Counted from the first letter of the stretch, positions 1 through 7,217 are shown. The stretch is DNA of 32,065 nt from Candidatus Aminicenantes bacterium (GCA_011049425.1 DSBM01000116.1:1-32065); one strand, 5' to 3'. Notes: generated from the letters alone by a model not told the origin. Numbers and translations are program-made.

Positions 1-120
1 ACGCTTGCGTTCGCTTATGCTTTATGCCCTACGGGTATGTATGCCCTCTGGGCACTCTTCTCCCACAAACTCTCGCCAATCATCAATGCGGGCTTACCCA
101 CACAAAACGTAATAGATCCT
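1..120. repeat. Intergenic repeat A, copy 1
   Basis: About 120 bp that reappears with few changes at 5986-6116. Shared blocks include GCGTTCGCTTATGC, TGCCCTCTGGGCACTC and CCAATCATCAATG. It contains a short perfect stem, TGCCC-TCT-GGGCA. It may extend left of the window. No coding capacity is credible. Function unknown; it looks like a dispersed intergenic element. Confidence 0.75.
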
Positions 121-223
121 AAAAGTTGATAGGAAAAACAGTTAGTGAGGGAAGAAGTTGAGAAGAAGGTGACAGGCGTCAGGAGACAGCCATCCTCCGA
201 TTTTGGGAACGCCCCCATTTTTG

Positions 224-330
224 CATCACAGCGCTTATAAGTGCATCATCACAGTTCGGACAGGCCTTCTGAGCTGAACTGCCTGGCCGGTTTCCTCATC
301 ACTAACGCTCCTTAGTGCCATCACAAGGTT
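224..330. repeat. CATCAC-headed palindrome array (divergent copy)
   Basis: CATCAC occurs at 224, 247, 297 and 319, giving spacings of 23, 50 and 22 bp. The segments between heads are small inverted repeats: CTTATAAG, CAGTTC...GAACTG, and CACTAA-CGCTCC-TTAGTG. The 50-bp segment is close to two units. It belongs to the same family as the array at 489-580 but has different palindromes. Confidence 0.6.
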
Positions 331-379
331 TTGTCTGTTTCCTTTCGACTTTCAACTTAGGCTTCTGCCACTGGCCACT

Positions 380-580
380 CGCCAAGTGCCCTTTTTGGTC
401 CTTGTAGAACGTAGAAAGTAGAAAACCGCGCACTACGCGAGGATTTTTTATTCGTTCTCTTATTCGTTATTCGGAATTCCTTGATTTTCATCACAGACCC
501 GAAAGATTCCTCATCACCAGGGCGCTTCGCGCCTCATCACAAAAGCTCGTGAGTTCTCATCACAAGCGCGAGTTGAAAAG
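380..580. repeat. Intergenic module B, copy 1, with 23-bp CATCAC array
   Basis: First of three related modules; the others are at 20057-20260 and 28831-29010. The order is: block CCAAGTGCCCTTTTTGGTCC, a GTAGAA-rich stretch, TTATTCGTT direct repeats, then CATCAC heads at 489, 512, 535 and 558, exactly 23 bp apart. Between heads lie short palindromes such as GGCGC-TTC-GCGCC and CTCGTGAG. No plausible reading frame. The remainder of 1-679 is similar low-complexity text (GTTGARAAG, GGTGACAGG, CAGGAGACAG). Confidence 0.8.
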
Positions 581-599
581 AAAGTGAAAAATTGAAAAG

Positions 600-628
600 T
601 TGAGAATCCGCGCAGGATTGCGTAGACT
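600..628 (+). promoter_or_regulatory. Candidate sigma70 promoter of the aldehyde dehydrogenase gene
   Basis: TTGAGA at 600-605 and TAGACT at 623-628 are separated by 17 bp. The start codon at 680 follows after a leader of about 45 nt carrying GGAGG at 671-675. The -10 box is only a 4/6 match, so this is tentative. It starts immediately after the repeat module. Confidence 0.4.
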
Positions 629-679
629 GATGGGGCGCGCAGGTTCCGGTTAAAAGGAAGCCTGGCGCGGGGAGGAACC

Positions 680-2053
680 ATGCCCATATCTGCAGTGAAT
701 CCGGCGACCGGCAAACGGATCAAAGACTACATGCCCCTGGATGCGCACGCGTTGAACGCCGCATTGGACCGGGCCGTTGCCGCGCTTGAACATTGGCGCG
801 GGTTGCCCATGGAACAGCGGGCGCGGGTGGTTCGTTCTGCGGCGGAAATATTGTCATCACGTGCGTCCGAGTGGGCGGAGCGAATGACCACGGAAATGGG
901 CAAACCCATTTCTCAGTCCAGAGCCGAGGCTGAAAAATGCGCCTGGGTATGTGCGTTTTACGCGCAACAGGGAGAAAAGATGCTGGCCATGCGTGATGTT
1001 GCCACCGACGCCCCTAGCAGCTATGTGCGTTATGATCCCCTGGGGGTGATCCTGGGCATCATGCCGTGGAATTTTCCTTTCTGGCAGGTGTTTCGGTTTG
1101 CCGTTCCCGCGATGATAGCCGGAAATGCGGTCCTGTTGAAGCACGCATCCAATGTGCCGGGTTGTGCCCTGGACATTGAGGCCATCTGGCGTGAATCCGG
1201 TCTTCCCCCCAATCTTTTCCAGACCCTTCTGGTGGATGCCGCCGCAGCGGAATCTTTGATCGCGGACCCCAGGGTGGCGGCGGTTTCACTTACGGGAAGC
1301 GAGGAAGCGGGCCGGTGCGTGGCGGCTGCCGCGGGCCGGGTGGTAAAAAAGACCGTTCTGGAACTGGGTGGCAGCGATGCCTTTGTTGTTCTGGCGGATG
1401 CGGACCTGAAAGCGGCCGCCCGGGCCGGAGCCGTTTCCCGTACCATCAATTCGGGCCAGAGCTGTATCGCCGCCAAGCGTTTCATCTTGGTGGAGTCCGT
1501 GGCGGACGATTTTGTAGAGCTTTTTCGAGAATCACTGCGGTGCATGCGTGTGGGCGATCCCATGGATGAGGAAACAGAGGTGGGGCCGCTGGCCCGTGAC
1601 GACCTCCGCCGCGAACTGCATCGGCAGGTTGAGGCAACGGTTTCCGCGGGCGCCGCCACGCTCCTGGGAGGAGCAATGCCTGCGGGAGAAGGCTTCTTTT
1701 ATCCGGTCACTTTACTGGATCATGTCACGCCGGATATGGTCGCGGCCAGAGAGGAAACTTTCGGCCCGGTGGCGGCGGTGTTGCGTGTGGCCAGTGAAAA
1801 GCAGGCTGTTGACGTGGCCAATTCGTCCCGCTACGGACTGGGGGCTTCGCTATGGACACGGGACCTGGACAAGGGCCATGACCTGGCTGCCCGCGTAGAA
1901 GCGGGTGCCGTATTTGTGAATGGAATGGTAAAATCCGATCCTCGCTTGCCTTTCGGTGGTATTAAGTCATCGGGATACGGTCGCGAACTCGGGATGGAAG
2001 GAATACGTGAGTTTGTTAACATCAAGAGCGTGTGGATGGATGGTAGGTCGTGA
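680..2053 (+). CDS. NAD(P)-dependent aldehyde dehydrogenase, succinate-semialdehyde dehydrogenase-like
   Basis: Oxidises an aldehyde to the carboxylic acid with NAD(P)+, through a covalent thiohemiacetal on cysteine. The 457-residue protein is full length for the family. The visible catalytic set is N131 in MPWNFPFW, E228 in LELGG and C262 in GQSCIAAKR; the cofactor-binding segment is SLTGSEEAG near residue 203. The C-terminal PFGGIKSSGYGRELG motif is typical of the GabD/YneI branch. The start is supported by GGAGG nine bases upstream. Overall resemblance points to succinate semialdehyde, but the substrate cannot be fixed from sequence alone. The EF-hand gene follows 36 bp downstream and may be cotranscribed. 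Soluble cytoplasmic enzyme, with no signal peptide. Confidence 0.9.
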   Translation: MPISAVNPATGKRIKDYMPLDAHALNAALDRAVAALEHWRGLPMEQRARVVRSAAEILSSRASEWAERMTTEMGKPISQSRAEAEKCAWVCAFYAQQGEKMLAMRDVATDAPSSYVRYDPLGVILGIMPWNFPFWQVFRFAVPAMIAGNAVLLKHASNVPGCALDIEAIWRESGLPPNLFQTLLVDAAAAESLIADPRVAAVSLTGSEEAGRCVAAAAGRVVKKTVLELGGSDAFVVLADADLKAAARAGAVSRTINSGQSCIAAKRFILVESVADDFVELFRESLRCMRVGDPMDEETEVGPLARDDLRRELHRQVEATVSAGAATLLGGAMPAGEGFFYPVTLLDHVTPDMVAAREETFGPVAAVLRVASEKQAVDVANSSRYGLGASLWTRDLDKGHDLAARVEAGAVFVNGMVKSDPRLPFGGIKSSGYGRELGMEGIREFVNIKSVWMDGRS

Positions 2054-2089
2054 TCAAACGGGCAAGCAGCAGCCATGGAGATTCAATAA

Positions 2090-2653
2090 ATGACTACAAA
2101 AAGGGATGAGCTGAGGTTAAAGGAAATTGCCGAAACATTTATCCAGTGGACACGGAGAGATGATCCGGGCTTAGCCAAATCACTGGAAACGATCACTGTG
2201 GACGGCAGGCGCGAACTGGGTGGGGTAATTGGAAGATTTACCAGCGGACCCGCGGGCGTGTCGGACCCGGGTGTGCGCCTGCGGGTGCGGAGACTGACCG
2301 GGCGACTGCACAAGCCGGACGTAGAGATGTTGACCACTTTGAACCGGGTCCTGGATTACGCTGATCTCAATGCGGACGGCCGACTGGATGAAACTGAAAT
2401 GGAATTGAGTCTGCAGTTGTTTGAACGTTTCTCTGGACTCGTGTCCGACAACCAGACCTTGTCCATGGTTGAACTGGATCTTCTATACGCAGTCGTGCGC
2501 TTCGCGGATCGCAATGGAAACGGTCGCCTTGATGAGGCGGAGCGCAAACAGTTGTTGACAGAGATCCAGGGCGGACGCTCGTTTCTGCGCAATCAACTCA
2601 TTGTCAATCCGGAGTTCAGGGCCGTAGCCGACAAACACCATTTGACATTCTGA
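2090..2653 (+). CDS. Two-EF-hand calcium-binding protein
   Basis: Small protein of 187 residues with two canonical 12-residue EF-hand loops. Loop 1 spans residues 92-103 (D92, N94, D96, G97, D100, E103) and loop 2 spans 140-151 (D140, N142, N144, G145, D148, E151). Each is flanked by predicted helices, so the pair probably forms one EF-hand lobe binding Ca2+. No signal peptide or membrane segment is visible, which suggests a cytoplasmic protein. The N-terminal 85 residues are charged and not recognised. The start has GGAG nine bases upstream. It lies between the dehydrogenase and the sigma54 activator; whether it works with either is unknown. Confidence 0.75.
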   Translation: MTTKRDELRLKEIAETFIQWTRRDDPGLAKSLETITVDGRRELGGVIGRFTSGPAGVSDPGVRLRVRRLTGRLHKPDVEMLTTLNRVLDYADLNADGRLDETEMELSLQLFERFSGLVSDNQTLSMVELDLLYAVVRFADRNGNGRLDEAERKQLLTEIQGGRSFLRNQLIVNPEFRAVADKHHLTF

Positions 2654-2747
2654 TTCACGGCATTGCGGCGGCTTTCAGATGTAACATGATTAAACAAGGG
2701 TCTGGAGCGGATAAAACCAATATGTTTGGATAAACCCATTAACCAAG

Positions 2748-2854
2748 CCAAGTGTAACGGATGGTTACATTCAGGCGCACTTGGTTGGAAAGCTGCATAG
2801 TCCCGGCTTCTTGTGCGATTTGCCGCATTAAGTGTTTCCAAAATTTACACTTGG
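2748..2854. promoter_or_regulatory. Candidate activator-binding region upstream of a sigma54 promoter
   Basis: Cluster of inverted repeats 70-180 bp upstream of the -24 element. TGTAAC-GGATG-GTTACA (2753-2769) is a perfect interrupted palindrome. CCAAGTGTAA (2748-2757) recurs inverted as TTACACTTGG (2845-2854). CACTTGG (2778-2784) pairs with CCAAGTG at 2748. AAGTGT (2830-2835) pairs with ACACTT (2847-2852). Distance and symmetry fit enhancer sites for the adjacent activator. Binding is inferred. Confidence 0.5.
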
Positions 2855-2924
2855 GGCGGGTTCCGGTTTGGGCGGAAAAGAAAAATCCAGCTTGGGAACA
2901 GTGTTTCCGCGCTTTTTTGTAGCA

Positions 2925-2939
2925 TGGCACCGATGTTGC
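2925..2939 (+). promoter_or_regulatory. Sigma54 (RpoN) -24/-12 promoter
   Basis: TGGCAC at 2925-2930, five bases, then TTGC at 2936-2939. This is the full consensus with the required 10 bp between the invariant GG and GC, preceded by a T-rich tract. The predicted transcript start near 2950 lies after the ATG at 2947 and so favours the ATG at 2992 for the downstream gene. Confidence 0.75.
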
Positions 2940-2991
2940 GTGTTGCTTGCTTACGGACTATTGCCTGCAAGATCGATCTCGGGAGGGAAGC

Positions 2992-4413
2992 ATGGTGCAG
3001 CGTATCAAGCGCAAAGTCCAGGAGATGTTGGACCGCAAGCAGGTTTCCATGGCCATGATCTACGACCGGAACGGGCATGTATTGTGGTGTCATGGCCGGG
3101 AGATCAACGGTCACTCAATAGACGAAGCCTCGGGGTTTTGCCGCACCGCCGTAGAGGAAAGCCTGAAATACGGGACATCCATTTGCCGGGAAACGGTTTC
3201 CGGGTACACTTCATTGAAAGGAATCCGAAACGCTGACGACTCCGAAGGTTTCGGCAGTGTCATGATTCAGCCCCTGGATTCCTCTTATTTTTTCTATGTC
3301 GACAGTGGGCCCAAAAAGGAGTTTTCTGTTGAAGACCGGCGCGCATTCCAGGTGATTTTTGAGATTATGGACGAGGTCGTCGAGCATATTCGGCAATCTC
3401 AACGGGGAGTGGGAGGAATTACCGGAGAGAGTCCTGTTATCAAAGATCTGCGGGATCAGGTGCTGCGCTTCGCGGTTGAAGATGAGCCCATCTTGTTGAC
3501 CGGCGAAACCGGAGTGGGCAAGAACCATGTCGCCAAATTGATCCACCGGTATTCCGGCCGCCGGGGGCCTTTTGTGGTGGCCCATACACCGGCCATTCCC
3601 GAACAGTTGTTTGAGCGTGAACTCTTCGGGCATTGCCGCGGAGCCTTTACCGACGCACGCAGCGATCGCCAGGGCCTGGTGGCCGGTGCCCGGGGAGGAA
3701 CCCTTTTCCTGGACGAAATCACGGAAGTGCCCGTCTCCTTTCAGGCCAAGTTATTGCGCTTCATTGAATCCGGAAATTTTCGTCCCTTGGGTGAAGTGCA
3801 GGAAAAGCAATCGGATGTACGCGTAATTTCCGCCACGAATCGGGATGTATTGCGGCTGGTAACGGAAGGGCGTTTCCGCGAGGATCTTTACTATCGCATT
3901 CAGGTACTGCAGATCGGAATTCCCCCTTTGCGTGAGCGTCCGCAAGACATCCGTCATCTGGTCAACACCCATCAGCATTTTCTGAAAGGCAAAGAATTGG
4001 CGCCCGGATTCTGGGATGTCATGCTCCGGCATGACTGGCCGGGCAACATCCGTGAATTGGTTACCGTGCTCAAGCGGGCGGGCATCCTGTTGCAAAGCCC
4101 GATTAACGCGGAGGGGATTCGGCTGGTGATCGATCACGGCTGTGTGCGGGATAAACCGGTAGCCGCCGACAATTGCCGGGTCAAAACAGCATGGCGCCGT
4201 CTGGATGAAGGCGAGACATTCTGGGAAGCGGTGCGCAAACCTTTCCTGGAACGGGAATTGAATCGTCCGGAAGTGATCGAGGTGATTGAGCGCGCATTGC
4301 GTTTGAGCCGGGGTCGTTATCGCAATATCCTGGAGTTGTTCAACCTGTCGGCTGAAGAGTACAAACGTTTCATGAACTTCGTCCACCAGCATCGTTTGCG
4401 GCCGACGGCATAG
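2992..4413 (+). CDS. Sigma54-dependent transcriptional activator (NtrC-type enhancer-binding protein)
   Basis: AAA+ activator of 473 residues that remodels sigma54 RNA polymerase. Residues 1-130 look like a GAF-type sensory domain, ending in a long helix near EFSVEDRRAFQVIFEI. The central AAA+ domain has Walker A GETGVGKN (171-178), Walker B GGTLFLDE with D241, the RFREDLYYRI segment and PPLRERPQDI. The sigma54-contact loop reads GAFTDA (217-222) instead of GAFTGA. The C-terminal 45 residues resemble a divergent Fis-type helix-turn-helix. There is no phosphoreceiver domain, so control is probably by a ligand or partner on the GAF-like domain. The start at 2992 is chosen for the GGGAGG just upstream and for its position after the sigma54 promoter. 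A sigma54 promoter in front of its own gene suggests autoregulation. Confidence 0.9.
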   Translation: MVQRIKRKVQEMLDRKQVSMAMIYDRNGHVLWCHGREINGHSIDEASGFCRTAVEESLKYGTSICRETVSGYTSLKGIRNADDSEGFGSVMIQPLDSSYFFYVDSGPKKEFSVEDRRAFQVIFEIMDEVVEHIRQSQRGVGGITGESPVIKDLRDQVLRFAVEDEPILLTGETGVGKNHVAKLIHRYSGRRGPFVVAHTPAIPEQLFERELFGHCRGAFTDARSDRQGLVAGARGGTLFLDEITEVPVSFQAKLLRFIESGNFRPLGEVQEKQSDVRVISATNRDVLRLVTEGRFREDLYYRIQVLQIGIPPLRERPQDIRHLVNTHQHFLKGKELAPGFWDVMLRHDWPGNIRELVTVLKRAGILLQSPINAEGIRLVIDHGCVRDKPVAADNCRVKTAWRRLDEGETFWEAVRKPFLERELNRPEVIEVIERALRLSRGRYRNILELFNLSAEEYKRFMNFVHQHRLRPTA

Positions 4414-4419
4414 CGTTCC

Positions 4420-4450
4420 GAGCCAGAATGGTTCTTGGCGGAGCCAGAAT
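4420..4450 (+). promoter_or_regulatory. Direct repeat, possible upstream activator site
   Basis: GAGCCAGAAT occurs at 4420-4429 and 4441-4450, exactly 21 bp apart, which is two helical turns. The repeats lie 60-90 bp upstream of the second sigma54-like site. They do not match the inverted repeats at 2748-2854, so the same protein need not bind both. Confidence 0.3.
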
Positions 4451-4509
4451 CAAAAGAGAAGCTACAGTTGGAAAGCATGATAAAAAGGCGAAAAATTATG
4501 ACTGTTTGC

Positions 4510-4524
4510 TGGCATCGTTTCTGC
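4510..4524 (+). promoter_or_regulatory. Second candidate sigma54 promoter
   Basis: TGGCAT at 4510-4515, five bases, CTGC at 4521-4524. The GG-to-GC distance is the required 10 bp, and an A/T-rich stretch lies just upstream. Each box differs from consensus by one base. The position after the activator gene and before the lipoprotein gene supports it. Transcription would begin near 4536. Confidence 0.5.
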
Positions 4525-4627
4525 TTAAGAAAGCCCGTTGCGGGGAAACGGCGGCGGCGACATCAGGCGGCCGCTGACCCTAGTCGGACATGCTTGCAAA
4601 TATCCGGTCTCCAGGACCGTGCGTCCA

Positions 4628-4662
4628 CCCGGGGCCGGCGCGGTATTTGCGCCGGTCCCGGG
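4628..4662 (+). terminator. Strong hairpin in the leader; attenuator or terminator candidate
   Basis: CCCGGGGCCGGCGC (4628-4641) pairs with GCGCCGGTCCCGGG (4649-4662) around a 7-nt loop: 14 pairs with one G-U. A pyrimidine-rich stretch CCTTTGTTTCCTTTCC follows. It lies between the putative sigma54 start and the likely TTG start at 4666, so it could terminate, attenuate or block initiation. Confidence 0.45.
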
Positions 4663-4665
4663 CCT

Positions 4666-5553
4666 TTGTTTCCTTTCCGGAGACCGGAATCATTCCGGAT
4701 TGCATGGTTCCTGCTGGCAAGTTGGGTTATCGGGCTATGCGGCGGTTGTGCCATCCATCGCCTGGAAAATCGTTTCACTGATTTTGCGCGCATGAGTGAA
4801 ACGCTGGGTAATCAACTGGATGACGTCTACATCGAGGTCATGGATGCAGAGTGGGAATTGCGCTACCGTGAAAGCCGGGTCCTGGATCAAGTGAACCCGC
4901 GTGACCTGGAGCCCAGGGTATTCAGCGAAAACCGCCGCCGCAACCGCGAAAAAGCCACAGAATACCTGGCGGCCTACCCGGCATTGTTGCTGTCCCTGAT
5001 CAAGCGCGATTCCATGGTTGAACTGGATCGACAGGCGGAGCGGGTGCGCAAGGATTTAACCGTGCTGCAGCAGCATGCCTGTCAATGGATCTCGCCCCCG
5101 GTGGCGGCTGTTGCCGCGGGTTTGGTCAGTTCAATCCCGCATGCGGTCCGCGGGGTCACCACCTTCAAGCTGGTGCGGCGCATCTTGTGCGTGAACGAGG
5201 GGGTCTTTGCAGAGTTGTGCCGGGAAATGGCGGCGGATCTCTGGGACTGTCGCATCTGGGTGGAGCGCTGTTTTGCGCGGCGTTTCCGCTGGCAGGTTTC
5301 CGACGCCTGGCCGGACAAACCTTCCGGACGGGAGCGGGTCGCAAAAGCCGGGATGAAACTGTTGCAGAAACGAGACAGTGTACTGGCCCTGCTGGATCAG
5401 TCCATGGTCGTGCTGCCGGAGTTGGCCGCCGCCCACACTGAATTGACGCAACGCGTTCGCGCCGGCCGCGGTTTGTGGCCGGCGATGCGACGGTTGGCTG
5501 CCGCCCTTGACCAGATGGGCCGATGCCTTGAAGCCTGTCGCGAAAACAGGTGA
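4666..5553 (+). CDS. Probable lipoprotein of unknown function in the sigma54 module
   Basis: Not recognised. Open reading runs from a TTG at 4435, but a hydrophobic segment FRIAWFLLASWVIGL followed by CGGC sits 90-105 codons in. A TTG at 4666 instead gives a 27-residue signal peptide with two arginines before the core and a lipobox-like cysteine at residue 28. This start also falls after the predicted sigma54 transcript start. No clear ribosome-binding site is visible, and a strong hairpin lies directly upstream, so the start stays uncertain; ATG 4477 or 4498 and TTG 4594 are alternatives. The mature part, about 268 residues, is mostly helical, rich in Arg, Leu and Ala, with a more hydrophobic patch near VAAVAAGLVSSIP. 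The next gene overlaps its stop codon, which suggests the two products act together at the envelope. Confidence 0.6.
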   Translation: MFPFRRPESFRIAWFLLASWVIGLCGGCAIHRLENRFTDFARMSETLGNQLDDVYIEVMDAEWELRYRESRVLDQVNPRDLEPRVFSENRRRNREKATEYLAAYPALLLSLIKRDSMVELDRQAERVRKDLTVLQQHACQWISPPVAAVAAGLVSSIPHAVRGVTTFKLVRRILCVNEGVFAELCREMAADLWDCRIWVERCFARRFRWQVSDAWPDKPSGRERVAKAGMKLLQKRDSVLALLDQSMVVLPELAAAHTELTQRVRAGRGLWPAMRRLAAALDQMGRCLEACRENR

Positions 5554-5882
5554 AGATCGTGCCTGTGGATTTCATGCTGACCCTGGTGTTGTTGATTGAT
5601 GCCCTGGAAGAGCGCCTGGCCGGGTGTAGAGACAAAAGCCAAAGCAACCGCTTGCGCCATATGGTGGACACCCTGGATGGCTGGCTGGAACGGTGCCTGA
5701 TGGAGCGTTTTTCCTGCCGTGACGCGCTGGTTGACCGCACCCGCCGGCGCCTTGATTCCGCGCAAAGTCGTTTGCGGCGCTTGCATCCGCAAAGTACGCG
5801 TCTGGCAGAAATCCTGAAAGAGATCAGCACGGTACTGGTTCAGTTAGACGGATGGTGGGCAGCAATGAACCAGGAGAAATAA
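5550..5882 (+). CDS. Small helical protein translationally coupled to the lipoprotein
   Basis: Protein of 110 residues, not recognised. It starts with GTG inside the sequence GTGA, overlapping the stop codon of the upstream gene, which is typical of translational coupling. An internal ATG at 5574 is an alternative. The sequence reads as two or three amphipathic helices (EERLAGCRDKSQSNRLRHMV, then a stretch rich in Arg and Leu), without a signal peptide or clear membrane segment. It is probably cytoplasmic. Coupling with a probable lipoprotein is odd unless one of the two locations is misjudged. It is the last gene of the unit; a short terminator-like hairpin follows at 5918. Confidence 0.6.
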   Translation: MKIVPVDFMLTLVLLIDALEERLAGCRDKSQSNRLRHMVDTLDGWLERCLMERFSCRDALVDRTRRRLDSAQSRLRRLHPQSTRLAEILKEISTVLVQLDGWWAAMNQEK

Positions 5883-5917
5883 AGAAAACAGGAATTCACC
5901 GCTCACCACTTCGGCCC

Positions 5918-5937
5918 AGACCCATTGCGGTCTTTTT
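5918..5937 (+). terminator. Rho-independent terminator candidate
   Basis: AGACC-CATTGC-GGTCT followed by TTTT. The stem is only 5 bp, but it is correctly placed 36 bp after the stop of the coupled small gene. Confidence 0.45.
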
Positions 5938-5985
5938 GCGTATTAAGCCGACCATCCTGTCTCAGACCATGGGTCCCCGGAACCT

Positions 5986-6116
5986 ACGTTTGCGTTCGCT
6001 TATGCTTTATGCCCTGCGGGTATGTATGCCCTCTGGGTATGTATGCCCTCTGGGCACTCATCCCCACAACCGCTAGCCAATCATCAATGTGTGCTTCCCC
6101 ACACGAAACGTTAGAG
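5986..6116. repeat. Intergenic repeat A, copy 2, with a 17-bp tandem duplication
   Basis: Second copy of the repeat at 1-120. GGGTATGTATGCCCTCT is present twice in tandem at 6018-6034 and 6035-6051, but only once in copy 1. The element fills the convergent gap between the helical-protein gene and the minus-strand PP-loop gene. Remaining bases of 5883-6121 hold nothing else recognised. Confidence 0.75.
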
Positions 6117-6121
6117 ATCTT

Positions 6122-7012
6122 TTACTTTTCATTTCCCACTGGACTGCGCCGGGCCAGTATCTCATCCAGGTCGAGGCCGCGATCCTGGAAGTAGGCGGGA
6201 AAAAAATCCCGGCGCACACGATCCAGGCGGGGAGTAATGAAATCCAGAACCCTTTTCTCTGACGTGTCTTCCCGTACATGGAAGATATTGCGTTTCCAGT
6301 GGGCCAGCCAACCGGAGAGGCAGATCGGCTGAAAGCGTCGGTAGTAGCGTGGATTGAACAGGTTGAGTGGGGATTTGGGGCGTTTGACGTCGAGACTGTT
6401 CCAGTCAATGTGAAAGCCCTGTTCCAGCAGAAGCCGGCGTCGCTCTTGTCTTGAGTTCAATTCGTAAACCGGTGAAAAATAGCGGACCTGGAAATCGCGC
6501 GCGAAATCGTGAATCAATTGCAGGTATCCGGGATAATTGTCGGCGGTAACCAGGATGGTTTCCCTGCCCGGGGCCTGTTCCCAGTTGGCGCCGTCGGTAA
6601 AAGCCGGAATGCCGTGCTCCAGGGCGTAGAGCACACAGGAAAGCGCCATGGATGCGCGGCAGGGGATGCACCAGGCGATCTCGTTGCCGTACTCACGGGC
6701 GTTGCGCCGCAGGCCTTTCATCGCCATTTCGCGGAAGAGGGGCCGGATATCGACGATTTCAAAGGTCACGCGTTCCGGCCCCAGCAATTCTTCCAGGCGC
6801 CGAACGTTGGGGCGGCTGAAGTTCAACCCGCAGTGGAGATAACCTTTGTCAAACGTCAGCAGGTGGATGCGCTTGTATTGCTTGGCCAGGAACAGCGCCG
6901 TGTAAAGCGAGTCGATTCCCCCGGAAAATTGGACGATGACTTCTTCGGAACGCATCCGCGGCGCTTTCTTTGCCGGATTGTTCATTGCCATCAGAGTGGA
7001 CGCTGGACCCAT
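6122..7012 (-). CDS. PP-loop (N-type ATP pyrophosphatase) family protein
   Basis: Protein of up to 296 residues with the PP-loop signature SGGIDS at residues 30-35, which binds ATP for adenylation of a substrate in the ExsB/QueC/TilS-like superfamily. CIPC at 115-118 and further cysteines at 61 and 126 could bind metal or act in sulfur transfer. C-terminal regions rich in Arg and aromatics are not recognised. The substrate is unknown: it is not a clear TilS, QueC, ThiI or MnmA. The start is unclear. ATG codons at residues 1, 8, 10 and 20 are all possible and none has a good ribosome-binding site; residue 20 is still upstream of the motif. It is a single gene on the minus strand between two plus-strand units. 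Confidence 0.7.
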   Translation of the reverse strand: MGPASTLMAMNNPAKKAPRMRSEEVIVQFSGGIDSLYTALFLAKQYKRIHLLTFDKGYLHCGLNFSRPNVRRLEELLGPERVTFEIVDIRPLFREMAMKGLRRNAREYGNEIAWCIPCRASMALSCVLYALEHGIPAFTDGANWEQAPGRETILVTADNYPGYLQLIHDFARDFQVRYFSPVYELNSRQERRRLLLEQGFHIDWNSLDVKRPKSPLNLFNPRYYRRFQPICLSGWLAHWKRNIFHVREDTSEKRVLDFITPRLDRVRRDFFPAYFQDRGLDLDEILARRSPVGNEK

Positions 7013-7032
7013 TGTGCCCGCGGGTTTGTCAT

Positions 7033-7045
7033 GATCGGACCGATC
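7033..7045. promoter_or_regulatory. Palindrome upstream of the PP-loop gene
   Basis: GATCGG-A-CCGATC, a perfect 13-bp interrupted palindrome 20 bp before the first ATG of the minus-strand gene. Possible operator; no promoter boxes were convincing next to it. Confidence 0.25.
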
Positions 7046-7188
7046 GTGAAAAACAATATGACGGGAATACGAATTAACTGCTTTTCGCTCGTCTTCATCT
7101 GATATTAATGTCAGGCGATTTTATAGGAAGCCTCGGTGAAAGTCAAACTTTTCGCGCAAGAGTCCGGTCTGATTGCCCGGTGATTTTG

Positions 7189-7217
7189 TTGACTTCCAGG
7201 CGACCCTTCGATATAAT
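7189..7217 (+). promoter_or_regulatory. Sigma70-type promoter
   Basis: TTGACT (7189-7194), 17-bp spacer, TATAAT (7212-7217). Near-consensus. The transcript start near 7224 rules out the upstream ATG at 7108 and supports the start at 7270. Confidence 0.75.

Noticed and set aside
224-580. CRISPR array
   Set aside because: The conserved head is only 6-8 bp, units are 23 bp, inter-head segments are palindromic and shared between loci, and no cas genes are seen.
2781-2797. Additional sigma54 site TGGTTGGAAAGCTGCA
   Set aside because: GG-to-GC spacing is right but the flanking bases match poorly, and it sits within the presumed activator-binding region.
4435-4665. In-frame extension of the lipoprotein gene to TTG 4435
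   Set aside because: It would place about 85 basic, low-quality residues before a signal peptide and would include a sigma54-like promoter and a strong hairpin. Kept only as an alternative.
5165-5830. 221-residue minus-strand open frame opposite the two unknown genes
   Set aside because: Arg/Ser-rich antisense translation; the plus-strand genes have the coupled GTGA junction.
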